A stretch of DNA of 64,000 nucleotides from Oreohelix idahoensis (Eukaryota; Mollusca; Gastropoda; Stylommatophora; Oreohelicidae). Of this stretch, positions 11,492-23,100 are shown in pieces. The stretch lies in contig JAMPIV010003466.1 of assembly GCA_024509875.1 (NCBI GenBank), forward strand, positions 310,001 through 374,000. The letters are read 5' to 3'. Made by a program: the position numbers and the translations under genes. Within the stretch, counting starts at the first letter, position 1; each line of letters opens with the position of its first letter. The notes beneath the pieces were generated by a model, which saw only the letters and a program-made list of their open reading frames with translations, was not told the DNA's origin and ran no database searches.

Positions 11492-12670
11492 TTGTTTTTT
11501 AACAACGCTGTTGCCGCGAATGATCAAGAACGATTTTACTTTCGTTTGCTTCTTTTGCATGTTGCGGGTGCTTCCTCATTTGACGATCTGCATACAGTTG
11601 ATGGAGTTACTTATGTAACCTTCAAGGAAGCAGCATTTCATCGACATTTATTGTCCTCTGATGAAGAATGGTTTAAGTGTTTGGACGAAGCTGTGATTTT
11701 TTAAAATGCCATATCAGATGCGCCAATCATTTGCTTTATTTGTGTTTATTGTCGACAAACAAACGCATTCTTGCCTTGGGAAAAATTCAAGTTGGACCTC
11801 GCCAAACGCTTCCAGTTGTTCCGCGAGGAAAGCAGACAGACATTATCGAAGCATGCATCAAATCAAGTGTGCTGTGGCAACACTTCGCAAAGATCTCATT
11901 AGTCTCAAACATGCGAAGTGAAGGACTAGACGCTTTCAATAAGTAGTTGCTTGACGTCGGTGCCGGCGCTCTTCCACACATCACAGATTTGTGGCACAAT
12001 GTCATTGAGATTCCAGATGATATGATCATTTGCGATGAAAACGTTATTGATATTATCTATAGTGAAAATTTGTCAGCACTTTCAATGGAAGAACTATCAC
12101 AACGAATCATTTTGTGCACCAAGAAAGAAAAGGGAGGCTTCAGATCTAAACAGAGATATTATAACAAAACATCCGGGTGAGCTAAAAATCTATTACAGTT
12201 CTGATGAAATAATATCTGAAGATCACAGTGATGTTATGAACTATCCGCTGGAGTTTCTTCATTCGCAAACTCCATCAGGTATGCCTCCTCATTTATTGGC
12301 TTTAAAAAGTGGTGCCATCGTTATGCTTCTCCGCAATTTGAATCCGAAAAAAGGATTGCGCAATGGAACGCGACTGATTATTCAAAAATGTCATTGCAAT
12401 TTCCTAACTGTGGAAGTTATGTCAGAATCACATAAAGAAGATATTTTCAAAATTCCGCGAATCGACATGGCCCCTAGTGATGTGAAATTGCCATTTATCC
12501 TGATGCGTCGCCAATTTTCAATCGTTCCATCTTTTGCGATAACCATCAACAAATCTCAGGGGCAAACATTTGAACATTTTGGAATTTTTTTTAACGAGCC
12601 AGTCTTCTCTCATGGGCAGCTGTACGTCGCACTGTCTCGATCGAGAAATCCCAAAAATGTAAAAGTATAA
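11492..12670 (+). pseudogene. Helitron Rep/Helicase relic, PIF1-like helicase C-terminus
   Basis: The first piece (about 11510-11700) carries RFYFRLLLLHVAGASSFDDL, TVDGVTY and TFKEAAFHRHLL, the link region between the Rep and helicase parts of animal Helitron proteins. After a deletion and several frame changes, 12035-12670 gives the PIF1 helicase end: LKSGAIVMLLRNLNPKKGLRNGTRLI, MRRQFSIVPSFAITINKSQGQT and VFSHGQLYVALSRSR (motif VI region). The Walker A and B motifs normally found between the two pieces are absent, so the copy cannot encode an active helicase. The Rep (HUH) domain is not seen upstream. A hairpin resembling a Helitron 3' terminus lies 128 bases downstream, in the correct orientation. 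Confidence 0.85.
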
Positions 12671-12797
12671 ACTAAAACAACAGAACATCAAAGTGCTCAT
12701 TTGATGAACAATCGAATGTTCACAACTAACATTGTTTTTGCAACAGTATCTGAATAATTAAATATGAAGTTAGGTATTGGTGCTATTGAATTTAATT

Positions 12798-12825
12798 CCC
12801 GTCTTATGACGGGCTTTTACATTAG
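12798..12825 (+). other. Putative Helitron 3' terminus (hairpin plus TTAG)
   Basis: CCCGTC-TTAT-GACGGG forms a six-pair stem, followed 12 bases on by ...CATTAG and then T. Helitrons end in a short hairpin followed by CTRR and insert between A and T. Here the last four bases are TTAG, one change from CTAG. The stem core is identical to that at 45772-45801. Confidence 0.6.
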
Positions 12826-15180
12826 TAATATAGAATGTGTGTTACCGTATATTTACGGTCACCACAAATGTTAAGGTGGGATTTACGTTATGTTATGTAG
12901 GAACGTAACAATATCATTTCTGCGTACTGTTGTAGTCAGTCCGACCCGGGCCAAACAGCTTTGATATGCGTGATTAGCTCACCAGGCGTTGAGGCGCTAA
13001 CAGGGTGTCATGTTGACATCCGAACATCAGACATTTCTTGTATGTGAGGTACTCGAAGTTTATGTGGTTGACAAGTGATGTGGGTGTGTAGAGACACGAA
13101 TGCGTTTAGGCTCTTTGATAGATAAACAAGGCACCCACTCACTCACATGCAGTAGTCAGTAATTGTAGAAACTGCTGGAACTTTCAAACATTTATTTACG
13201 AGACACAGTGACATCAACAGTTACAGTCAAATGGACGAGAATCAAGGACATCATATATATTGGAAATGACTGGCACAACATCTGGCATTATAAAGCTTGA
13301 ACCATTCATCTATAAGGACATTATCGACAATGGTCTGTCCTTTACCAACTGTTCATATGTGGTAACAAATAGGAACATCAAACATCATCAGTTTTGTATA
13401 GCTCGTAGGTATGATGCTAATAACGCTGGCTTGACAACATATTCTTTTTCCTACTGTAGCTTAGGGCCCCTGACTGAACGCGTCAGGTAGTCCTTTAACA
13501 AATATAGTTGCTTAATATAGAAGTCTGTGAACTTGTAAATAAAGTCAAGACTTCATCTGGCTTCACCTGCCAGGTACTTCTTCTTGTGCTCAAAGTTATA
13601 GGCCGTAATGACGGGCCTTATAATGGTTGATAAAGAACTGTACATTTTTTCCATAAGCATGTATTATCTTCCATGCTAAAACATACGGCCATCCTGCGGG
13701 TTTCATATTGTCAGTATGACTGTTTGATGGATGTGGCGTGTGTAGATGATGATCAATACTAGGGGTATGAATTAACACGAACGCCACTGGTTATAGTTCC
13801 CTGACATTTAATAGAACGTTCACATACATGTCCTGGATATCACACATCTAGTCAACATACTGAACTAACTACTTGGGTAAACACTGCCTGTAAGGCATAA
13901 CGACCTACAGTCTTCATACACAGTCTCTCCGACTACACAATAACAATGTACAGACTGTCCTTGGTGCGGTATACACTCTTCGCACAACTTCTTCAAACAA
14001 CTTTACGTGCGGAAAAACACCCTCGCACTAATACAACACCCTCCAGGTGTATATCACATATCATTTGTGATGGGCGGCATGAACATCGCCATATAGATTC
14101 CAAGAATCCTCTCCAGGCGGGAAAATACACTTCGCCTGTACTTTATAGCTACCAGGCGGGAAATGCGTCGCCTGACTCCTTCGTAGCTCCAAGGTGGAAA
14201 ATCCTCACCTTATAATGTTCTCCGTGAACATGAAATTCTGGCTCCAACAGGAGCGTCTCCAGGCGAGAAACACATCGCCATTAATAAATAACTAGATAGA
14301 ATCTATCACAGCATAAATATCATAGTCACAAAAACGGATCCTCTCAGTCACAAAATACGAGCTTACAGCCCGGCTTCCAAATCACAGAATACCCCGCTCA
14401 ACTCGGCGGTCAAACACAGAATCCCCCAGTCACACCAGACTTGTGTTCACTACATGCTTTCTCTCAACGCATGAACAAGTCACACCATGTTGACATAAAG
14501 TCAGACATTAACTCAATAACTGAGTTACACTTCACCAAGTGTTAACAACAGTTCAGTGACCCTTAACGCCAAACACTATCATCATCCATACTCATGAAAC
14601 TGTTCTGTGACACATATCAATATACTTTCATTGTGCTTCTATAAAGTACTTCAACGAATAGACCTAATTGGCTACGTCAAGCACACATAATGGACTCTGG
14701 ATCTCAAGAACTGTGAGCGCTACTCACAGGTTCATACTAAATGTTCTGCAAACTTTGCATAATAATTAAGTTATTTTACCTTAGACAGAATTCCGAGAAA
14801 TACACAAATAACACCTGTCGTCATTCCAGACGAACAGAATAACTCTGGGGAGAATCACTAAGATCACAAGACTATCTTTCCCCCAGATAATGCAGAGAAG
14901 AAACAACGGATATCTTCGTCCGGCAGAAACCAGCTCATCACTCCCAGATGGAAGTCTACTCGGTTCGCGCTCAAACTAGCGCATGCGTAGAGAGAACAGA
15001 TTTGAAAACAGTTAACTACCTTGTCTTAAGAAAGAATAAACACAGGGAAGATAACCCCTAATCAACCTGTGTCAGGGAGTTAACATACAGTGCTGTACCT
15101 TCGATTATCAAAAGTATTAAATAGATTTACATCTTCTGGAACCGACAAAAATGACGGCAACAATGTGTAATTAAAAAAAT
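12826..15180. other. Long noncoding stretch
   Basis: About 2.3 kb without recognisable protein homology. The open frames at 13260-13490 and 13946-14215 show no family motifs. It contains the degenerate motif array listed at 14106-14290 and a run of 'cacagaat' repeats near 14345-14430. A solo LTR is conceivable but no target duplication was found. Confidence 0.45.
14106..14290. repeat. Degenerate tandem motif (CCAGGCGGGAAA...TCGCC)
   Basis: Four spaced units of the form CTCCAGGCGGGAAA followed about 8-10 bases later by TCGCC/TCACC occur at about 14112, 14151, 14187 and 14257. The units are 36-70 bases apart and divergent. The function is unknown. Confidence 0.6.
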
Positions 15181-15669
15181 AAAATAACTAAAACTATCAG
15201 TGGAAAACGAGGAGCAACCAACATAACGTTAGTAAGAGACAAGCAAGGAAATCTCATCACCACAGCACAGGGACAGGAAACAAGATGGGCAGAGCACTTC
15301 AGAGAAACACTAAATAAAGAACCACCAGAGACTCAGATGAATGTTCCTGAGGCTGAAAGTGACTTAGACGTAAATACAGACATTCCAAAAAAAGAAGAAA
15401 TCATCACAGCTATCAAAGGGATAAAAAATGAAAAAGCTGCTGGTCACGACAATCTAAATGCTGAGTTATTCAAGGAATACCCTGAACTAGCAGCAGAACT
15501 GTTAGGACCACTATTTGCACAAGTCTGGGAAATTGAGACAACACCAACAGAGTGGAGTAAAGGAATAATTGTCAAATTGCCCAAGAAGGGCGACCTTGCA
15601 GACTGCAACAACTGGAGAGGAATTACTCTCCTCTTAGTTCCCAGCAAAATACTAGGGAGGATAATTACA
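15181..15669 (+). pseudogene. LINE copy A, 5' piece (linker and first RT blocks)
   Basis: The frame reads TLVRDKQGNLIT, ETRWAEHFRETLN, then the pre-RT and RT-0/1 region: KKEEIITAIKGIKNEKAAGHDNLNAELFK, TEWSKGIIVKLPKKGDLADCNNWRGITLL and SKILGRII. The match stops near 15668. The next expected block (ISKAVD, QAGFRK) is found in the same order and orientation at 26555, almost 11 kb downstream. The LINE is therefore one copy split by an insertion. Its endonuclease part is not present upstream, so this copy was already 5' truncated. Confidence 0.85.
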
Positions 15670-15963
15670 CTGACAAACAACATTTTTCTTTCTTATATAA
15701 GAATAAGTGTTCTTAGGTCAGTTTCTTGCGCTGATTTCAAATTTGAAATCCATTTATCTCTATCACGTCGAGTTTTTAAGATATTTGTGAATAAATATAT
15801 TTTTGGGAAACCGTTATTTGCTCCGTTTCATTTTTACTATATAACTTATTAAAATTAATAAAATGCAAAATAATTCTACTTTTTATACTGCTAAAAGATG
15901 CATGACATATGTTACGCTATTTTTCAAATAGTTACTGTATTTTGAAATAATTCTGAGCGAAAT

Positions 15964-16742
15964 ATGGCTTCTAGAAGTTGTAGAAATTCGGCTGATCTGT
16001 TCTGTTACGTGTGCGGATATTTTACCGATCGTGTTCACCAGAAAAACTTTACACCATTACTAAAGAAAGCATATGAACTTTATTTCGATTCGAAAGTTGA
16101 TGATGCAAATAAATCTTGGAAGCCAAATGCAGTTTGTTCGACTTGTGCAAATACATTGGCAGGTTGGTTACGAAAATCGCCGAAGCATAAGTCGATGCCT
16201 TTTGGAGTGCCAGTAATATGGCATGACCCGACAAATCACGCTACTGATTGTTACTTCTGCTTGACATATATCCATGGTTTCACTTTTAAAACTAGAAAGT
16301 CTGTGGTTTATCCAAATATTGAATCGGTTTTGAAACCAGTGCCTCATGATCCAATCACGTGTCCGATCCCAGTTCCACCAGAACAATATCCGTTGGACGT
16401 GAATGAACCATCAGAAAGTGATAGTTTACCTACTTTAGAAACTAATTCTGACTCGGATTATATACCGGTGAATGATGGTGTTCACTTAATTAACCATTCA
16501 GAACTTTCAGATCTGATACGTGATCTCGCTCTTACCAAAGGACAAGCAGAATTACTCGGTTCGCGACTCAAAGAATGGAATATTTTAGCGTCCAATACTC
16601 CGATATCTAAATTTCGTCATAGACACAGAGAACTTGTTCAATACTTTGAGATGGATGATGACATTTGCTATTGCAAAGATGTAAACGGTCTAATGGTGCA
16701 TCTCGGTCATGAGCACATAGTCAACGATCAACGAATGGTGAC
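15964..16742 (+). pseudogene. Zinc-cluster transposase-like gene, N-terminal part
   Basis: The ATG at 15964 opens MASRSCRNSADLFCYVCG, a start shared by a large family of 'uncharacterised proteins' present in many copies in aphids, Hydra and other animals. Cys pairs CYVCG, VCSTCAN and DCYFCLTY form a ZAD-like Cys cluster in residues 1-100. They are followed by KPVPHDPITCPIPVPPEQYP, an acidic stretch and DLIRDLALTKGQAELLGSRLKEWN. Near the end (HEHIVNDQR) a small duplication shifts the frame relative to the family. The gene is then cut by Gypsy-1 at 16743 and resumes at 25446. I propose a DNA-binding N-terminus of a transposase (inference from context). Confidence 0.8.
16738..16742. repeat. Target-site duplication of Gypsy-1 (left)
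   Basis: GTGAC precedes the left LTR and is repeated at 25441-25445 directly after the right LTR. Confidence 0.95.
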
Positions 16743-18996
16743 TGTAGTGAAATTGACAGAGATACAACGGTAAAATCCTCCAAAGATAACATATAAGGAT
16801 AAAAAACATAATGCGTAGGCTGCTGATATACATGATCGCCTAGACCGCGGGTCATCATCCTCCATAATAATTGACTTGCTAGACAGGAGGGGAACGGCGG
16901 ATCAAAAAGGAAAAAAATATGACTGGAAAGATTGCGTGAGACTGGAAAGGCTAAGGAGACGCAATTGGGGGGGAAACGGAGAAAAGTCACGTTTCCCAAG
17001 TTGACATAAAAAGTAAGCAACTCGACAGAAGGGACCATAGATATGTTACGCCACAGTCATTTATTGGACGCTTTTGCAATACCAAGCCCTTGATTTGAAT
17101 TCAGCGGCTAAAACGCAGATGTTTGGAATATTACAAAAATTAAAAAGTACTTTTTTCTTAATATTAATGTTAGGAATATAAAAATTAGCTGGCCGGATGG
17201 CCTATTCTGAGCAGTGAACTAATATGTTCTTAATTTTACAGACGGATAGATAATATTGAAGATAATGACAAAAGACAGTGTTGTTCACATCATCGACAGA
17301 CTGTATTGAATCTAAAAGTGTCGCTAATTGCACAAAAAAACACGACCTCGAAACGCAGGTGTTCAAATTTACTTAGTATGGAGGAGAGGGTTTTTGGGTG
17401 GTAGCTGTGTCTAAATATAACTTTTAACGACAAAATTTTGGAGGGGAGAGAAAGGTTGGTTCAAAAATCAAGTACATTTTGTAGAAACACAAGTAGAGAC
17501 GGACAGACTAACAGATAAACATCCATACTTGACTGAAGCATGACTGAAATGACTTTATGGTAGGAAATTTGAATTTAAAATAAACCTAGGCAGTGATTGG
17601 CCACAGACAATCATATCATTAGCGCTCAGACGCGAAAGTGGGGCCATTCTTCAATAGTTGTTCAGTGATAGACACAGATTTTAAAGTGTGGTGATTTCCA
17701 TATGAAAGAAAGTGTAAGAAGTTTAGGGACGCCATACTATAGCCAGCAGCTCAGCTGAGTTTTGCTAGCAATTCTGTGTTATTTATTCATAATCTGGTAA
17801 GATTGAAATTATTTCCTTATATATTTTGAATATTGTTTCATGTTCGAGTGATTTGATACTGCCATATCGAAATCTAGCCTTACAAACAAGTAGGGATTTG
17901 CTCTAGACCCCCCGCCCTAGTCAGGGTCTAGGGACCAACAATGTACATAAACTCCAGCAAGGATTATGCAAGACAGATCAAGTGTTGAGAATAATGAAAC
18001 ATATTACCTATCCTCTTTTAGGGCAGACAACTAATAAATATTTTTCAGAATCTATAGTCTGGGAGGATCTATCTGATGTAAAACCACCATGGTAAATGTG
18101 CTGTTTGGTCAGAGAGATCTGACCTGTCTGTATGATGTGGTTGTTGTGTCAGTGTTGTGTCCAGACGTGGGTAGAGAATAGATTTTGACACATGGCCCAT
18201 ACTTTGATTGCAGAGCTGCGAGTTTCTGTTGTCAACCAAGCAGTGTCTATTCAGTTGGTGACTTTACTCGAGTGTATCTGTGCAGTACTTGTGACAGAGA
18301 CCACCATTATTGCCCGCCAGCACGGAGAGGTGGGACCACCTGATTTCAGCACCAGAGCTACAACTACCAGATGAGTGAGCCTCTGGTCTGCTGGACATTC
18401 ACCAACGCTGTGTAGTTACTAATACCCCCATAAAAATTCCCACCATTTTCTGGACACTGTGTAGTCAATATAGACAGGTGTGATGAGGCCACCCCAACAG
18501 CACAAACATTAACTATCCTCCCAAGTAGATGACTACTAGAACATTTTAATAAAACTAACTAGTATAGTACATATATATGTACACTATTGCATTTATGATA
18601 TAATATTCCATGCATTTCTTTCATAATCTCTAAATCCTTTTAAGTTCTGGTCAACCTAAAAAATTGATCCAGAACAAAATAAATGTAATATAATTCTATC
18701 AAAAAATTTTACACACGTGAGTTAGTTCAGTGTATTTTAACATTTATTAATATTATTAGTCTTGTTAAATATCTGTGGGTATATCTATAACCTATTACAC
18801 CACACTACATATCATAACCCTAGACACTTTACGTAGCCACATTCATTAAAAAAAATTAAGTGTGAGGTCGTAGTGGTAGCAAGAAAGGCCTTCTGACAAT
18901 TCTCAACTACATTTTATCTCAGGAGCCTTCACAGCTGGCCTCATACAATTACATTTAGTAATATCACCATCATACAATACCATCAACACCACTACA
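16743..18996 (+). repeat. Gypsy-1 5' LTR (2254 bp)
   Basis: Starts TGTAGTGAAATTGACAGAG and ends ...CACCACTACA. It repeats almost exactly at 23188-25440. The unusual length (over 2 kb) and the absence of a conserved reading frame are notable. The small open frames inside it are identical in both copies and look incidental. Confidence 0.97.
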
Positions 18997-19001
18997 TAAA
19001 T

Positions 19002-19020
19002 TGGGGTCTTGTCCAGGGAT
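19002..19020 (+). other. Gypsy-1 primer-binding site
   Basis: TGGGGTCTTGTCCAGGGAT lies five bases after the 5' LTR. It resembles the retroviral tRNA-Pro site with two substitutions and one extra base (comparison from memory). Confidence 0.7.
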
Positions 19021-19263
19021 AATTAGCCCAACAGTAATATTAGGATCTCCTGGTGGGAGAAATAAAAGTAGGGAAATAAATTGTAAAATTCCCTTTAAAA
19101 TTAAAAGTGTCCCTGCAGATAAAAGTTGGTGAATCTTCACAGCCAGTAATAATTAATTAGTTAACTGGTTAGTTAGAATTAGTTAGACTATAGTCATAAG
19201 AAGTACTTAGTGTATTTACTGGTTAGAGATTTAGCTTGTATATTATTATATTGTCTAAAAAGT

Positions 19264-20997
19264 ATGGCGGAGCTGGCAAAATTTAGATCAGCTGCTGTGC
19301 TCACCGCGAAGGAGATGGGAATGGATGGTCAAATTTTAATTCAATACGTAACGGCTGAATGTGATAAATATATTGAAAGGGAAGATAGAAAGGTAGCTGA
19401 AGAGAAGAGGTTACAAATTGAGGCTGATAGAGAAATTAAGAGGCTGCAGATTGAGGCAGAAGAAAAACGACAGCAAAGGGAGGCAGAAGATAAAAAGGCC
19501 GAAAGGGAGGCAGAAGATAAAAAGGCCGAAAGGGAGGCAGAAGATAGAAGGTTGCAAAGGGAGCACGAATTACGACTAAGGGAGCTGGAATTACAAGGCC
19601 AGGCTCCTGAAAATGGTGCCAGCCCTTTTGCCTCAGATGCTACGCCCAGTCTGGGAGCCTCAAACTCAGCTATGGGGTTTCATTTAGACCATTTTGTTGA
19701 AAAAGACGATGACATAGAGGGGTACCTAGGACGTTTTGAGTTATTAGCTACTACATATGGGTTAGAGAGAGAGAGGTGGAGCTTAAAGCTATCACAGGGA
19801 TTGAGAGGTACTTCTTATGAAGTATTTGCCAAAATGAACAGGGAAGACCAAGACAATTATGACATGTTAAAGCAGGCTTTGTTATTAAGGTACGAGAAGA
19901 ATGGTGAATTTTATCGTAAGAAATTTAGAAATGCCAAACTGTTGTCTGGGGAGACATACCACCAATTCTCTGCTAGACTAGAAACCTATTTGGAGAAATG
20001 GACGGCTCTGGGGAAGACCCAAGATCTTAAAGAAATGATCATGATTGAGCAATTGAGAGAGTCCATGGCTCCAGACATGAGAAAATTTCTCATGGAACAA
20101 GGTGCAGAGAAGTTGGGGGAAATTTTAAATGTTGCTGAGAGGTATCAGGCAGCCCAGGCAGAGGTAAGTGGTGCTAAAAAGAAGCACATAGACAATTTTA
20201 AAGCTCCACAGCAATTTAATAAATTTGATAATAGAGAGCAGGGAAATAAAGGTAGGACAAACTTTGAGCGGCCAAGAAATGACTATCGCGACAGAAACTC
20301 ACAGTTCAATGACCAAAAGTTCAATGAAAGAAAACCGTTGAACCAAGGAAAAAGATGGTGTAAATGGTGCAAGAAGGATAACCATAACACCGAATTTTGT
20401 AGAAGGAAACCTTCAAACATTGCTGCAATGAAGTCGGGGACGCAAAGATTAAAGGTTAATCCTAATGGACAACAGGAACCTTATCACCCCCCAGTTTGTG
20501 AGGATGTTATTTGTAATGGGGTCACCATAAGGTGCCTTTATGATACAGGTTTGGATTATGATTCAGTTGTGAAGTCTAGCCTAGTGGACCCAAGTCAGTA
20601 TACCACAGAAACAGTGGAAATACAAGGGGCGACTAAGGACATACCACTCATGACACTTCCCATCGCAAGGATAACGGTGAAAACTCGCTATGTGGAAGGA
20701 GAAATCAGAGCAGCAGTGATAGATGAACCAATCTACCCTCTGATATTGGGGTGTAGATACGTCTTCTTGGGGAATCCCGAGAAACCTGTGATCATGGCGA
20801 CAGTGCAGACCAGGTCACAGAAGAAGGAGGAAGAAGGTGAACCTATAAATGCTCATCCAGAGGAGATGAGGAAGACGCAGGCTGAGGATAGGACACTCAA
20901 GCCCTGTTTTAAAAAAATTGCCCAAATGCCACACACCTCCGAGCAAGGGGGAATATTTCATGAAGAACAAACTCTTATACAGGAAGACAGGAACTAG
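19264..20997 (+). CDS. Gypsy-1 Gag and protease
   Basis: The frame is open from 19210, but the ATG at 19264 (MAELAKFRSAAVLTAKEMGM) fits the Gag N-terminus of this lineage. Order along the protein: a charged coiled coil with AEDKKAERE repeats (residues about 40-115), a capsid domain (GFHLDHFVEKDDDIEGYLGR to LNVAERYQAAQAEV), a single zinc knuckle WCKWCKKDNHNTEFC (C-x2-C-x4-H-x4-C), then an aspartic protease with DTG in RCLYDTGLDYDSVV. The residue after DTG is Leu instead of the usual Ala/Ser/Thr. Near 20911-20920, at a run of seven A's, homology moves to the next frame, so the last 25 residues are probably out of frame. Confidence 0.85.
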   Translation: MAELAKFRSAAVLTAKEMGMDGQILIQYVTAECDKYIEREDRKVAEEKRLQIEADREIKRLQIEAEEKRQQREAEDKKAEREAEDKKAEREAEDRRLQREHELRLRELELQGQAPENGASPFASDATPSLGASNSAMGFHLDHFVEKDDDIEGYLGRFELLATTYGLERERWSLKLSQGLRGTSYEVFAKMNREDQDNYDMLKQALLLRYEKNGEFYRKKFRNAKLLSGETYHQFSARLETYLEKWTALGKTQDLKEMIMIEQLRESMAPDMRKFLMEQGAEKLGEILNVAERYQAAQAEVSGAKKKHIDNFKAPQQFNKFDNREQGNKGRTNFERPRNDYRDRNSQFNDQKFNERKPLNQGKRWCKWCKKDNHNTEFCRRKPSNIAAMKSGTQRLKVNPNGQQEPYHPPVCEDVICNGVTIRCLYDTGLDYDSVVKSSLVDPSQYTTETVEIQGATKDIPLMTLPIARITVKTRYVEGEIRAAVIDEPIYPLILGCRYVFLGNPEKPVIMATVQTRSQKKEEEGEPINAHPEEMRKTQAEDRTLKPCFKKIAQMPHTSEQGGIFHEEQTLIQEDRN

Positions 20998-21613
20998 ATC
21001 CACTGGTCACGGACAGTTAGTTCTTCCCAAGATATATAGGGCAAACTTAATAAGGAGCTTACATGTTGGAAAAGATGGTGACCATGAGAAAGTCGGTACC
21101 ATCTGCCAAAGGATTGCTCGAAAATACTATTGGCCCGACGTAAATGTCGATATTGAAAACTTTGTAGAAGCATGTGGCGTATTTCATGAGGGAACACCCA
21201 CAAAGGGAAAATATGTGCAGGACCTAGAAACGCCACGGGGCAACTTTAGGCCTGAAAGGAAAACTAATTATACTCGGGTAGACAAAGTGGAATGGGAGCC
21301 CCCTTTTCACACCCAGTCTTCACTTGAATGGATTAACATGGCCACTATGCGAAAAGTACAAAGAAGAAATTTTACCCAGGATAAGATGACAATCCCTCGG
21401 TCAGACTTATATAAACTGGAAGAACAGACAAGAGAGCGAAGATCTCTCATAAACAATCTTAAGTGGGGAGACAAACCCCAGAGAAAAATTGGTAGTGGTC
21501 GATTTGTGAGTGATGATTCTAGGAAGAAAAGTCCTCATTATAAAGCTTCTAAGGGACGGGACCAGACGGGTTCCATGAAAAATACGTATGATAAATTAAA
21601 GATCCAGATGTAA
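20918..21613 (+). pseudogene. Gypsy-1 integrase zinc region fused to an unrecognised frame
   Basis: Residues about 10-95 are the upstream linker and the N-terminal integrase zinc region (LYRKTGTRSTG, LVLPKIYRANLIRSLHVGK, RIARKYYWPDV). The HHCC site looks damaged: the expected C-x2-C appears as ACGVFHEGT. From about 21215 the catalytic D,D-35-E core is absent. In its place is about 390 bp of open, charged sequence (ERKTNYTRVDKVEW, PRSDLYKLEEQTRERRS, SGRFVSDDSRKKS) that I do not recognise. The frame ends at 21613, and integrase C-terminal homology starts around 21595 in another frame. The strange segment may be captured sequence or scrambled element sequence. Confidence 0.6.
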
Positions 21614-23100
21614 CTTTATTAAGGACCTGGACAGATGAGAAGGCGGAAGAGACTGTTACCTCATCGTATCAATATGTGAACGAACTGACCACTCGTTTGA
21701 AAGCTGGATGGAAACTGGCAAATGATAATTTGAAGCAAGCCAGGAAGAAACATGCAGCATATTTTAATAGGAAGGCAAAGGACAGGGAACTGGCAGTCGG
21801 AGAGAAGGTGCTGCTTCTACTACCCGGAAGCCAGAATAAATTACAAATTGGTTGGCAAGGTCCATATACGGTTCTAGAGAAGGTGTCTAGAACAAACTAT
21901 AAAATTGACAAAAAGGGGAAGGAAAAAGTTTATCATGTAAACCTGTTAAAGAAGTATCTGGACAGACCACTCCAGGAAAGCACCCCCTTATTGACCTTGG
22001 CTATTGCAACCCAGATGCAAAAAGAACCACTCACCTCACATGAATACCCATTACATCCTTGTGAAACCGCAGCACAGGTAAAAGTCAGTAAGCACCTGAC
22101 TAAAAACCAGAGGGAGAGAGTTCAACAAGTTCTGGAGGAACATACAGATGTATTAACAGATAAACCAGGCCATACAAATTTGCTACAGTATGACATGAAA
22201 CTGGTAGACTCAAACCCAATCTGTATGAGAGCCTATTCTATTCCGTTCGCGAAGGAGAAGGCATTGAAGGAAGAAATAGAGTATTTGTTGAAGGAGGGGA
22301 TTATTTCGCACAGTGAATCATCTTTTAGTTCTAGTGTCGTTTTGTTGAGAAAACCGTCTGGGGAACACAGACTGTGCATAGATTACAGGAAACTGAATGC
22401 TGTCACAGAAGGACAAGTGGATCCATTACCAGACACAAAACAGTTATTTGCCAGACTGAACAAGGCAAAATACTTTTCAAAGGTGGATCTTAGTAAAGGC
22501 TATTACCAGATCCCAGTGAAGCCTGAAGTGAGACCTTATTTGGCTTTTAGCACTTCGGATGGACATTATGAATTCAATATGCTACCATTCGGACTGAAAA
22601 ATGCTCCGAGTGTGTTTTCAAGGATGATGCGCAAATTGTTGGATCCCCTGAATAACCCATGTATCACAAATTTCATGGATGATATTCTCGTCGCCACAGA
22701 GACATTTGAAGAACACATTGAAGCTCTGGAGATGTTGTTTGATAGACTTCGGGAGGCGAACTTAACTGCTAGGCCAACAAAATGTTGTATTGGATGCAAA
22801 GAGTTGGAATTCTTGGGACACACTGTATATCAGGGTAATATGACCCCTGATCCTAAGAACTTGGAAAAACTGCAGAGAGCACCTAGGCCGCAAACAAAAA
22901 AGGACGTGCGATCATTTGTGTCGTTATGCGGATTTTATCAGAAATACATCAAGAATTTTAACGCTATTTGTGCTCCTCTGACTGATCTGACTCGCAAGGG
23001 ACTTCCAGATAAAATTATTTGGACTGCACAATGTGAACTAGCGTTCCAAGAGTTAAAGGAAAAACTCACTAGCAAGCCTATTCTCAAACTGCAAAATTAG
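21595..23100 (+). CDS. Gypsy-1 integrase C-terminus and reverse transcriptase
   Basis: An open frame begins IKDPDVTLLRTW and includes the integrase tail with a GPY/F-type block (WQGPYTVLEKVSRTNYKI, then VYHVNLLKKYL). RT follows without a break: LLKEGIISHSESSFSSSVVLLRKP, CIDYRKLNAVT, FSKVDLSKGYYQIPV, LPFGLKNAPSVF and the catalytic FMDDILVA (FMDD variant). The thumb (LGHTVYQGN) and connection reach KLTSKPILKLQN before the stop at 23100. RNase H, expected next, is missing; only about 75 bases separate the stop from the polypurine tract. No start codon is obvious, so translation probably relied on an upstream fused frame now broken. Confidence 0.85.
   Translation: MKDPDVTLLRTWTDEKAEETVTSSYQYVNELTTRLKAGWKLANDNLKQARKKHAAYFNRKAKDRELAVGEKVLLLLPGSQNKLQIGWQGPYTVLEKVSRTNYKIDKKGKEKVYHVNLLKKYLDRPLQESTPLLTLAIATQMQKEPLTSHEYPLHPCETAAQVKVSKHLTKNQRERVQQVLEEHTDVLTDKPGHTNLLQYDMKLVDSNPICMRAYSIPFAKEKALKEEIEYLLKEGIISHSESSFSSSVVLLRKPSGEHRLCIDYRKLNAVTEGQVDPLPDTKQLFARLNKAKYFSKVDLSKGYYQIPVKPEVRPYLAFSTSDGHYEFNMLPFGLKNAPSVFSRMMRKLLDPLNNPCITNFMDDILVATETFEEHIEALEMLFDRLREANLTARPTKCCIGCKELEFLGHTVYQGNMTPDPKNLEKLQRAPRPQTKKDVRSFVSLCGFYQKYIKNFNAICAPLTDLTRKGLPDKIIWTAQCELAFQELKEKLTSKPILKLQN

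Noticed and set aside
12868..15082. Possible solo LTR bounded by TGTTAA and TTAACA
   Set aside because: Flanking bases do not form a target duplication and no partner LTR was found; six-base ends are too weak.
16721..17038. Minus-strand frame repeated at 23127-23483, and the plus-strand frames at 18192 and 24630
   Set aside because: They lie in the two Gypsy-1 LTRs and are duplicated only because the LTRs are identical; no protein features.
20905..20925. Programmed frameshift at the A7 run between the Gypsy-1 Gag-protease and integrase frames
   Set aside because: The related Gypsy-2 has a single continuous frame, so an inactivating indel is the simpler reading; cannot be decided without other copies.
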